NCBI GenBank assembly: GCA_018269055.1 | Contig: JAFDVI010000015.1 | Coordinates: forward strand, 205,355 to 269,354 | Direction of reading: 5' to 3' | DNA: 64,000 nt | DNA from: Acidobacteriota bacterium | GTDB taxonomy: Bacteria; Acidobacteriota; Blastocatellia; RBC074 | Shown: positions 53,145 through 61,980 of the stretch, piece after piece | Numbering within the stretch: position 1 is the stretch's first letter | How the letters are laid out: each line of letters starts with the position of its first letter | Program-made: the position numbers and the translations under genes | The notes under the pieces: generated by a model | What the model saw: only the letters and a program-made list of their open reading frames with translations | Told to the model about the DNA's origin: nothing | Databases searched by the model: none

Positions 53145-54122
53145 CTAAAACACTTTACGCTCTAGCTGCGGAAATACCTTCGAGACTTTGCCGAGAAGGT
53201 AATCGCCATAAGTGCCGCTGAAGTTGTGAACGCTGGCTTGATCCCAACGTTCCTGGCGGTCGTCGTGGATTTGAATTCCCATTGGAATCGTTTTCACTTT
53301 GGCGTTGAAGTTCGGATCGAAGAAGAAAGGAAATGACAGCCGATCCCGCGAAGATTGGTTGCGGACTCGGTGAGGCGTTGAGCGATAAAGGCCGCGGGTC
53401 ATTCGATCCAGCATGTCGCCAATGTTGCAGACGAAGGTATTTTCAATGGGTGGCGCTTCGATCCATCCGGATTTCGATTTCACCTGCAAGCCGCCACAAT
53501 CATCCTGTTTCAAAATCGTCAACAAGCCGTAATCGGTATGTTCGCCAACGCCCCAGCTTGCGTAATTGCCTGCAGGGTAGTTGAAGATGCGAAAGAGCAT
53601 CAGCGGATCGGCGGTGTAGCGGTCTGCAAAGTAGCTTTCTTCCTGCTCCAAACTCAACGCAATTCCAGCCATCAGCTTGTGACCAAGCTCAGTCATCGCG
53701 GCCATATAATCCAACACAGTTTCTCGAAAGAAGGGAGGGTGTGCAGGGAACAGATTTGCGCCGTGCATTGGCGTTCCGGCTTTGACCAGCGGATGATTCG
53801 GGCCAAGCTCTGCGCCGAAGTAAATGCCTTCTTTCCAATCCGGTTGCCCGGAAGTGAGTTCATCACCAACAGGGAAGTAGCCGCGCCAAGCTCTGCCGCC
53901 GAGCGCCATGAGGATTTCCAGCTTGCGTTCCAGCGGCTGCGCGAAAAACTGACGGCTCAAGCTTTCCAGCCGTTCCTGCAACGTTCCATCAACGCCGTGG
54001 CCTGAGATGTAAAAGAACCCAAACTCGCAGCAGGCATGTTTGATCTGATCAGCGACAGATTGGCGATTGGCTGTGCTATCCAGCAATGGGCGGATATTGA
54101 TTATGGGAAGTTGCAAGGGCAT
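53145..54122 (-). CDS. Fe(II)/2-oxoglutarate-dependent dioxygenase (isopenicillin N synthase-like)
   Basis: A 325-residue soluble enzyme with N-terminal DIOX_N-type segment (LPIINIRPLLDSTANRQ to FGFFYISGHGV) and the double-stranded beta-helix core. The iron ligands are GEHTDYGLLTIL (HxD) and a distal His in STPHRVRNQS, followed by an Arg for 2-oxoglutarate (RDRLSFPFFFDP, where RLS is characteristic). Family members hydroxylate or desaturate small molecules. Start ATG 54122 (MPLQLPIINIRP). The specific substrate is unknown and no biosynthetic neighbours suggest one. Confidence 0.87.
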   Translation of the reverse strand: MPLQLPIINIRPLLDSTANRQSVADQIKHACCEFGFFYISGHGVDGTLQERLESLSRQFFAQPLERKLEILMALGGRAWRGYFPVGDELTSGQPDWKEGIYFGAELGPNHPLVKAGTPMHGANLFPAHPPFFRETVLDYMAAMTELGHKLMAGIALSLEQEESYFADRYTADPLMLFRIFNYPAGNYASWGVGEHTDYGLLTILKQDDCGGLQVKSKSGWIEAPPIENTFVCNIGDMLDRMTRGLYRSTPHRVRNQSSRDRLSFPFFFDPNFNAKVKTIPMGIQIHDDRQERWDQASVHNFSGTYGDYLLGKVSKVFPQLERKVF

Positions 54123-54163
54123 CTTCAAATCAAATTTCAGCAACTGTAAGAGCTAAAACAAAA

Positions 54164-54250
54164 CAACGGAATAAACGAAAAGAACGGAACAAATGGAAAA
54201 GGGAAGGAAAGAAAGTTCCGTTCATTCCGTTATTTCCGTCTGTTCCGTTG
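54164..54250. repeat. Imperfect palindromic repeat of ACGGAA units
   Basis: The left half (CAACGGAATAAACG...) and the right half (...GTCTGTTCCGTTG) are inverted copies of AACGGAA-type units with several mismatches. It lies in the gap between the dioxygenase and the fused E1-like gene. Possibly a decayed dispersed element. Confidence 0.55.
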
Positions 54251-54287
54251 TCTCTTTGGTTTTGTTGAACGGAGCTTTTGCTTCCCT

Positions 54288-55745
<1,458 letters not shown>

Positions 55746-55765
55746 CTCAATTTTCTCCTCTTAAT

Positions 55766-55938
55766 TTCATCCACGAAGCCACACGAAGATTCACGAAGAA
55801 AAATAGACAGGATTTTTCAGGATTTTTCAGGATTTTTCAGGATTTGTTTTAACTCAGTTGAACTCATTTCAGGTAATTACCATCCTGTTGAATCCTGTAA
55901 ATCCTGTCAAAAAATCTTCGTGTGACTTCGTGGATGAA
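55766..55938. repeat. Nested palindromic repeat, outer arms around dispersed repeat copy B
   Basis: Outer 26-base arms (55766-55791 and 55913-55938) match with a single mismatch: TTCATCCACGAAG and CACACGAAGATT halves with reverse complements. Inside lies copy B of the CAGGATT repeat (55806-55908). The whole lies between the JAMM and E1-like genes and suggests insertion of one element into another. Confidence 0.85.
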
Positions 55939-55949
55939 GTGTTTGGTTT

Positions 55950-56375
55950 TCAAAGTTGAATAATCTCTTCTTCGTCAAACTGCGAACGGTCGTCGCGTAC
56001 AGTCCAGGCGCGGACTTCTTCGGCCTTGCCGTCGCGAACGGAAACAATCAAATACGACCATTCGATCAACGGCGCGTGTTCCAGGTCAAACCCGGAAGGC
56101 ACAGCCGGATGATTCGGGTGCGAATGGTAATAGCCCCACACGCCCAAGTCTCGTTTCGCCGCCTGGCGTTCCGCTTTGGCGTAATCCAGCGGGCTGATTT
56201 CCACGCGGTTGTGCCGCGAATCTTTGCGAATGTTTTCCAGCGGCAACACTTCACGAATCACGCGCACGCCGTTTTCAATCACGCCCAGCAGCAAGCCGCC
56301 ACATTCTTCGGGAAAAGTCCGTTCGCCATGTTCCCGGATCGTTTTCAAATGATCTGTCGTCAGTTTTACACTCAT
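55950..56375 (-). CDS. JAMM/MPN+ (M67) metallopeptidase, Mec-like
   Basis: A 141-residue single-domain metalloprotease with the JAMM motif: Glu24 in FPEECGGLLLG, then HSHPNHPAVPSGFD (His84, His86, Ser94, Asp97). These are the zinc ligands and catalytic residues of the family. In Mycobacterium Mec releases cysteine from the CysO-cysteine adduct made by CysM. Here it directly follows cysM with a 4-base overlap, so the same role is likely. It could also cut after the internal Gly-Gly of the fused carrier-E1 protein to free its N-terminal carrier. The E1-like gene lies 204 bases further along. Confidence 0.88.
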   Translation of the reverse strand: MSVKLTTDHLKTIREHGERTFPEECGGLLLGVIENGVRVIREVLPLENIRKDSRHNRVEISPLDYAKAERQAAKRDLGVWGYYHSHPNHPAVPSGFDLEHAPLIEWSYLIVSVRDGKAEEVRAWTVRDDRSQFDEEEIIQL

Positions 56376-57307
56376 TCTTCTGTCCAGAATTTATCGCTCA
56401 AGTAGCGACTGCCGCCATCGCAAAGAATGGTAACGATCACACCGCTTTCAATCTGTGAGGCAACGTTCAATGCCGCCACAATGTTTGCGGCAGCCGAAAC
56501 GCCTACGAACCAGCCTTCGTCTTTTGCCAATTGACGAGTCATTGCGTGGGCATCTTCAGTTTGGATTTCCATCTCTATGTCCGCCAATGTCGAATCGTAA
56601 ATACCCGGCACAATCGCGGTCGGCATGTGTTTCATGCCTTCCAGACCGTGATACGGCGAATCCGGTTGCATAGAGACCAATCGAACCGAGGGCTTCAATT
56701 CACGCAACCGCCGGCTGACGCCGACGAAGGTTCCGCTGGTTCCCAACCCCGCGACAAAGTGGGTAATACGCCCGCCGGTTTGATGATAAATCTCCGGCGC
56801 GGTGGTTTCGTAATGTGATTGCCAGTTCGCGGCGTTGTTGTATTGATCCAGGTAAACGTATTTGTTCGGGGTTTCGGCTACGCGGCGACGGACTTCCAGA
56901 ATTGCGCCATCGGTTCCAGCCATCGGATCGGTCAGCACCACATGCGCGCCGTATACCTGCAAGATGCGTTTGCGTTCAGCACTGGCGTTTTGCGGCAAAC
57001 ATAATTCAACTTTGTAACCAAGCGCAGCGCCGAGCATCGCATAGGCAATTCCCGTATTGCCGCTGGTCGCGTCAATGATGGTTTTTTCCCTGGTCAGCAA
57101 TCCGGAACGCTCGGCTTGGCGAATCATGTTCAACGCCGGGCGATCTTTGACCGAACCACCGGGATTGGCCCACTCTGCTTTGGCATAAATTTCAACCTTG
57201 GGATTTGGATTGAGATTGTTGAGCCTGAGAAGTGGGGTGTTCCCGATGAGTTCAGGCAAAGAGGATGCGCCGACACCGACAACAGCAGTGGCGCTTTTGG
57301 TAGGCAT
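56372..57307 (-). CDS. cysM: Cysteine synthase, PLP-dependent (CysM-like)
   Basis: A 311-residue fold-type II PLP enzyme. It has ELIGNTPLLRL, the lysine of PGGSVKDRPAL (Lys54), a TSGNTGIAYAMLGAALG phosphate-type loop, and VAGLGTSGTFVGVSRRLREL. Such enzymes form cysteine from O-acetylserine or, as in mycobacterial CysM, from O-phosphoserine with CysO thiocarboxylate as sulfur donor. The adjacent JAMM and carrier genes favour the CysO-dependent type. Start ATG 57307; its stop overlaps the next start (ATGA). The gap to the peroxiredoxin gene holds a dispersed repeat. Confidence 0.9.
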   Translation of the reverse strand: MPTKSATAVVGVGASSLPELIGNTPLLRLNNLNPNPKVEIYAKAEWANPGGSVKDRPALNMIRQAERSGLLTREKTIIDATSGNTGIAYAMLGAALGYKVELCLPQNASAERKRILQVYGAHVVLTDPMAGTDGAILEVRRRVAETPNKYVYLDQYNNAANWQSHYETTAPEIYHQTGGRITHFVAGLGTSGTFVGVSRRLRELKPSVRLVSMQPDSPYHGLEGMKHMPTAIVPGIYDSTLADIEMEIQTEDAHAMTRQLAKDEGWFVGVSAAANIVAALNVASQIESGVIVTILCDGGSRYLSDKFWTEE

Positions 57308-57355
57308 AACAATAATTGAACCGAGTAGATGACATCAGTGTCAGATGATTCATTC

Positions 57356-57440
57356 GACAGGATGAACAGGATTTTTCAGGATGATTGTAGACTGTTTCAA
57401 ATCCTGCCTTTCAATGCTGAATCATCTTGTAAACCCTGTC
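57356..57440. repeat. Dispersed palindromic repeat, copy C
   Basis: It begins GACAGGATGAACAGG and ends with TCTTGTAAACCCTGTC, the inverse of the start with changes. It is shorter and more diverged than copies A and B. It lies between peroxiredoxin and cysM. Confidence 0.75.
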
Positions 57441-57456
57441 GAAAATAACTTCTGGT

Positions 57457-58092
57457 TTATTTGCCGGGTTGCGGCACAATGCGCAAATAAGGCTTCAGCG
57501 TTTTCCATCCGCCAGGGAATTTTTCCTTGGCTGCTTCGTCCGACACCGCCGGAACGATGATGCAATCATCGCCGTTTTTCCAGTTGACCGGAGTCGCCAC
57601 GCTGTATTTGGCCGTCAGTTGCAGGGAATCAATGACGCGCAAAATTTCCGCGAAGTTGCGCCCGGTGCTGGCCGGGTAGGTCAGGGTCAGTTTCACCTTC
57701 TTATCCGGGCCAATGACAAACACCGAACGCACCGTGAAGGTATCGCTGGCGTTTGGGTGGATCATTTCGTACAAGTCGGAAACTTTTTTGTCAGAATCCG
57801 CAATGACGGGAAAGTTCAGTGCCTGGCCTTGTGTTTCCTTGATGTCCTCGGCCCATTTGTTGTGGGAATCTGCCGGATCAACGCTCAAGCCGATGATCTT
57901 GACGTTGCGTTTGTCGAATTCGGGTTTTAACCGTGCGGCTTCGCCCAATTCTGTGGTGCAAACCGGGGTAAAATCCTTTGGGTGCGAAAATAAAACGCCC
58001 CAGCTATCACCGAGCCATTCATGAAAGTTGATGGTCCCTTCATTGGTTTGCGCTGTAAAATCGGGCGCTGTGTCGCCTATGCGAATAGACAT
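57457..58092 (-). CDS. 1-Cys peroxiredoxin (Prx6/AhpC-TSA type)
   Basis: A 211-residue thiol peroxidase. The peroxidatic Cys45 sits in FSHPKDFTPVCTTELGE, the standard TxxC context, and the DSHNKWAEDIKETQG loop and C-terminal dimerisation arm (GDDCIIVPAVSDEAAKEKFPGGW) are typical of Prx6-type enzymes. It reduces hydrogen peroxide and organic peroxides using thiols. Start ATG 58092 follows AAGGAG. A near-consensus sigma-70 promoter lies about 130 bases upstream on this strand, divergent from the SAM-II leader. Confidence 0.92.
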   Translation of the reverse strand: MSIRIGDTAPDFTAQTNEGTINFHEWLGDSWGVLFSHPKDFTPVCTTELGEAARLKPEFDKRNVKIIGLSVDPADSHNKWAEDIKETQGQALNFPVIADSDKKVSDLYEMIHPNASDTFTVRSVFVIGPDKKVKLTLTYPASTGRNFAEILRVIDSLQLTAKYSVATPVNWKNGDDCIIVPAVSDEAAKEKFPGGWKTLKPYLRIVPQPGK

Positions 58093-58222
58093 AGTTCTTC
58101 TCCTTTGCAGGTTTGGGGTTGATGGAAAAAGAGACATGCCGGGTTGTTTACCGGCAACAACAGGAACAGGTAAGAGGATAGCAAAACGATGTAGGGAATG
58201 TATAAACCATAACGACGCAGGC

Positions 58223-58250
58223 ATCATAACTTTGTGCTTCTTTTTGTCAA
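58223..58250 (-). promoter_or_regulatory. Near-consensus sigma-70 promoter for the peroxiredoxin/cysM direction
   Basis: On the minus strand TTGACA (58250-58245), 16 bases, then TATGAT (58228-58223). Start of transcription near 58215, about 120 bases before the peroxiredoxin ATG. Confidence 0.75.
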
Positions 58251-58275
58251 GATGGCAACTTTGGGCTGTGGCGGC

Positions 58276-58304
58276 TTGACAGAATTTTTCCTGGCGTTTA
58301 TTGT
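58276..58304 (+). promoter_or_regulatory. Near-consensus sigma-70 promoter for the riboswitch/threonine-synthase transcript
   Basis: TTGACA (58276-58281), 17 bases, then TATTGT (58299-58304). Start of transcription near 58311, just before the first SAM-II-like aptamer at 58324. It diverges from the minus-strand promoter 26 bases away. Confidence 0.75.
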
Positions 58305-58323
58305 CCGCCCCGTCAAACTGATT

Positions 58324-58373
58324 CGTGGTGATTTAAGGCAAATTGCTCCACGTTAAAAAAAGCGCTAAACGGC
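58324..58373 (+). ncRNA. SAM-II-like riboswitch aptamer, copy 1
   Basis: P1 arms CGTGG (58324-58328) and CCACG (58348-58352) enclose a loop with GATTTAA and ATTGC, followed by TTAAAAAAAGCGCTAAACGG. This order matches the SAM-II consensus as I recall it (GAUUUAA, UUGC in the loop, AAA, GCUAAA at 3'). It binds S-adenosylmethionine by pseudoknot formation in known examples. An intrinsic terminator follows. Confidence 0.85.
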
Positions 58374-58394
58374 CCGAGGAAAAGCAAAAGTTTT

Positions 58395-58429
58395 AAGCCT
58401 CGCGCAAGTTCAAAGCGCGAGGCTTTTTC
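58395..58429 (+). terminator. Intrinsic terminator after SAM-II copy 1
   Basis: AAGCCTCGCGC (58395-58405) pairs exactly with GCGCGAGGCTT (58415-58425), followed by TTT. CGAGG at 58375-58379 could pair with the left arm as an antiterminator. Confidence 0.85.
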
Positions 58430-58484
58430 ATTTACTACACATCACACCCGGTCAACACTTGTGATGATCGGCGTTTGAAAAGAT

Positions 58485-58533
58485 AGTGGCGATTTACAAC
58501 GAATTGCTCCACTCAAAAAACTGCTAAAGAGTT
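58485..58533 (+). ncRNA. SAM-II-like riboswitch aptamer, copy 2
   Basis: P1 arms AGTGG (58485-58489) and CCACT (58509-58513), a loop with GATTTA and GAATTGC, then CAAAAAACTGCTAAAG. The P1 bases differ from copy 1 but co-vary to keep pairing, while the loop and GCTAAA are conserved. A second terminator follows. Confidence 0.85.
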
Positions 58534-58551
58534 GCGGGAATCGGAATATCG

Positions 58552-58586
58552 AAAAGCCTTGCGCTACCTTTAGCGCAGGGCTTTTC
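58552..58586 (+). terminator. Intrinsic terminator after SAM-II copy 2
   Basis: AAAAGCCTTGCGCTA (58552-58566) pairs with TAGCGCAGGGCTTTT (58571-58585), with one wobble, and a 4-base loop. It lies 54 bases before the ATG of the threonine-synthase-like gene. Confidence 0.85.
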
Positions 58587-58639
58587 ATTTGGTACAGAAC
58601 CGGGAGCAGTAGCGACCGGGTTATTGGGAGAGAACACGC

Positions 58640-59884
<1,245 letters not shown>

Positions 59885-59892
59885 TCAAGCAT

Positions 59893-59926
59893 GTAGTCCC
59901 GCCTTCAGGTGGAAAATGCGGGTACC
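59893..59926. repeat. Partial REP-like element between thrC and the CysO-like gene
   Basis: GTAGTCCCGCCTTCAGGTGG starts like the arms of the palindrome at 37355-37413; the right end GCGGGTACC is its partial inverse. A degenerate copy. Confidence 0.6.
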
Positions 59927-59975
59927 AAACCATTCCGCCGAAGATAGGACTTCGAACTTTTTGAGGAGAATCAGC

Positions 59976-60251
59976 ATGCCGCAAACCGTAATCATCCCAA
60001 CGCCGCTGCGTAAGTTCACGCAAGACACAGAACTTGTGCAGGTGCAAGGCGCAACCATCGGCGAAGTCTTTACCCAACTCGAAGCCGCGTATCCAGGCAT
60101 TCAAGCTCGTTTATGCGAAACCAATGGCGAACTGCGCCGCTTCATCAACGTATACGTGGACGGCGAAGACATTCGCTTTCTGGAAGGCCTGAACACCGGC
60201 TTGGCCGATAAAGCTGAAATTTCCATCGTGCCCGCCATCGCTGGCGGTTGA
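59976..60251 (+). CDS. Free CysO/MoaD-like ubiquitin-fold sulfur carrier ending in Gly-Gly
   Basis: A 91-residue beta-grasp protein ending AIAGG at the stop, as needed for thiocarboxylate formation. It shares long stretches with residues 1-90 of the fused E1 protein (VQGAT.GEV, F(I/V)NV(Y/F)V(D/N).EDIR, AIAGG), so the two are paralogues. Length and fold match CysO, ThiS and MoaD. Start ATG 59976 follows GAGGAG. It probably receives sulfur from the E1-rhodanese protein and passes it to a PLP enzyme, either CysM or the adjacent threonine-synthase-like enzyme. It lies 91 bases downstream of the latter and is likely co-transcribed. Confidence 0.88.
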   Translation: MPQTVIIPTPLRKFTQDTELVQVQGATIGEVFTQLEAAYPGIQARLCETNGELRRFINVYVDGEDIRFLEGLNTGLADKAEISIVPAIAGG

Positions 60252-60266
60252 GATTTGGTCAAAAGC

Positions 60267-60303
60267 TCTCAAGGGGAGACGCATTACGCGCTGCCCCTTG
60301 AGA
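60267..60303 (+). terminator. Hairpin after the CysO-like gene
   Basis: TCTCAAGGGG (60267-60276) pairs with CCCCTTGAGA (60294-60303), a 10-bp stem around a 17-base loop. It lies 15 bases after the stop. The 3' flank is A-rich rather than T-rich, so termination may be weak. Confidence 0.55.
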
Positions 60304-60493
60304 AAATTGAATCAGAACCTCTCTCGCCATTTCGCAGGCCAAGACACAAGTTCCCAGCAGTTCTGCGCATCGCCAGGAATTTGGAAACAAGCTTCTGGAC
60401 GGACACGTATTTTGAATCGCGCTAGCGACGACCAACTTTGGGTTTGTTGCAGCAACGGCAGTTTCTTCCTACACTTACTCATCAGAGGTGCTT

Positions 60494-61081
60494 ATGTTTT
60501 GCCCAGGATGCGCGATTCAAATCACGGACGATACCAAATTCTGCAAAAACTGCGGCGCGAACCTGCGCGGCGTGCGCGAAGCCATGACTACGCGTGGCGA
60601 GCAATTTGACTGGTCGAAAACCTGGGTGGCGGATATGTTCATGTCCCAGGAAGAGCGGGAACGCCGTCGCGGCATCACGCCGGAACACAAACGCAACAAC
60701 GAAATCAAAGGCGGCGTCATCACCACCCTGGCGGGCCTGGGCGCAATGATCTTTCTTTACTATTTGCTGGGAGCCGTGGCGAGTAACGAACCCAACGCTG
60801 GGGATGCAGAAATCATTCGCCGGGTTTGGTTGGCTGGCCTAGTGCCGTTTCTGGTCGGCATCGGCATTCTGTTCAACGGCCTTTTCCTCAGCAAACCCAG
60901 AGCCAAATCACAACCACATCCGCAATTTCAACCGCCCGCTGATTATCAACTTCCGGCCCGAACCACCAACGAACTGCTTGAGTCTTCCGCAACGGATTTC
61001 AGCGTCATCGAACACACGACAGCTCATTTGCCGGAAAAGAAAGAAGCCATTTACGCCCAGCGCAGGGAAGATCAGCCATAA
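60494..61081 (+). CDS. Zinc-ribbon membrane protein, function unknown
   Basis: A 195-residue protein. The N-terminus MFCPGCAIQITDDTKFCKNCGANL is a CxxC-x(n)-CxxC zinc ribbon. A charged segment (about 40-70), two hydrophobic helices (about 72-92 and 110-130) and a polar C-terminal tail follow. It looks like the short zinc_ribbon_2/membrane proteins of bacteria. It could be a membrane-associated regulator or chaperone. The start ATG 60494 has AGAGG in reach; GTG 60488 is an alternative. Not related to neighbours by function that I can see. Confidence 0.65.
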   Translation: MFCPGCAIQITDDTKFCKNCGANLRGVREAMTTRGEQFDWSKTWVADMFMSQEERERRRGITPEHKRNNEIKGGVITTLAGLGAMIFLYYLLGAVASNEPNAGDAEIIRRVWLAGLVPFLVGIGILFNGLFLSKPRAKSQPHPQFQPPADYQLPARTTNELLESSATDFSVIEHTTAHLPEKKEAIYAQRREDQP

Positions 61082-61188
61082 ATTTCTCCGATTGTCTTCG
61101 TTCCTGATTCTTCAAACATTGCATCATCCCACCGTCGCCTCGATCCGAGTTCAGGCTTATAATGCCGCCATCGAAAGGAGCGTTGAGT

Positions 61189-61557
61189 ATGTCATTGGAA
61201 ATTGAAGACGTGACCGCCGAAAGCATTCTGACGCTGATCGAACAATTGCCTTCGACCGAGCGCGCTCGTTTGAACCAGATGCTGACCGAACAGAAACCGG
61301 AGCCATCCAAAACCAAACCTCCGCTTGATAAACGTGTTCCGGCCAAACCCATGCCAGATAGGACAAGCGAACGGCAGTGGGTCAAAGAGCATAAGCACGA
61401 ATATGCCGGGCAATGGGTTGCGCTGGATGGGGACCGATTGATTGCCGCCAGCCACATCCAACAGGAGGTGTGGGATGCAGTCAGTGCGGATAGTGAAATC
61501 CCTCCACTTGTCCTTCGCGTTCCTTCTCCAGATGATCTGCCATTTATGGGAATTTGA
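61189..61557 (+). CDS. Small protein with DUF5678-like domain
   Basis: A 122-residue soluble protein. Residues about 58-105 (QWVKEHKHEYAGQWVALDGD then RLIAASHIQQEVWDAV) look like the DUF5678 domain, often found as a partner of aspartyl-protease-like proteins in cyanobacteria and other phyla. The N-terminal part is helical with a Lys/Pro-rich linker. ATG 61189 follows AAAGGAG. It overlaps or abuts the next gene, suggesting an operon pair, possibly a toxin-antitoxin-like unit, but this is not established. Confidence 0.65.
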   Translation: MSLEIEDVTAESILTLIEQLPSTERARLNQMLTEQKPEPSKTKPPLDKRVPAKPMPDRTSERQWVKEHKHEYAGQWVALDGDRLIAASHIQQEVWDAVSADSEIPPLVLRVPSPDDLPFMGI

Positions 61558-61562
61558 CGCCA

Positions 61563-61949
61563 ATGAAGCAACTGACCTTTGACCAGGAATATGTTTATGG
61601 TGACAGTGGGGAAGGAATTTCAATTGAAGTTTCTCTTGGTTTTGGTGGAATCAGCATAGAGGTTGAGGCCAAAGTTGATCCCGGAGCCACTGTCTGTCTA
61701 TTCAGCCACGAGATTGGGCTTAAACTTGGAATCCCGAATGAACAGGGAATTCCCATTCGATTGAGTGGACTGGCTGGTTCACTCGAAGCCTACGGCCACG
61801 AAGTCACGCTGCAAACTGGCGACATCGCCTTTCAAAGCGTAGTTTACTTTGCCAAACATCCTGGCTTGCAACGCAACTTGCTCGGACGCCAAGGCCGGCT
61901 ACGGAATCTGAAACTCGCTGTCATTGATTACGAATTTTGGCGTGACTGA
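61563..61949 (+). CDS. Retropepsin-like aspartyl-protease fold protein
   Basis: A 128-residue protein with the single-domain aspartyl-protease pattern: ISIEVEAKVDPGATVCLFSHEIGLKLGI. The classical active site is Asp-Thr/Ser-Gly-Ala; here the sequence is Asp-Pro-Gly-Ala, so catalysis is uncertain although Asp is kept. A second psi-loop is visible in SVVYFAKHPGLQRNLLGRQGRL. Start is ATG 61563 or TTG 61554, which overlaps the preceding stop by four bases. It pairs with the DUF5678 gene. Function unknown. Confidence 0.62.
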   Translation: MKQLTFDQEYVYGDSGEGISIEVSLGFGGISIEVEAKVDPGATVCLFSHEIGLKLGIPNEQGIPIRLSGLAGSLEAYGHEVTLQTGDIAFQSVVYFAKHPGLQRNLLGRQGRLRNLKLAVIDYEFWRD

Positions 61950-61980
61950 CACTGTAATCTTAGAAAATATATTGCGGAAA

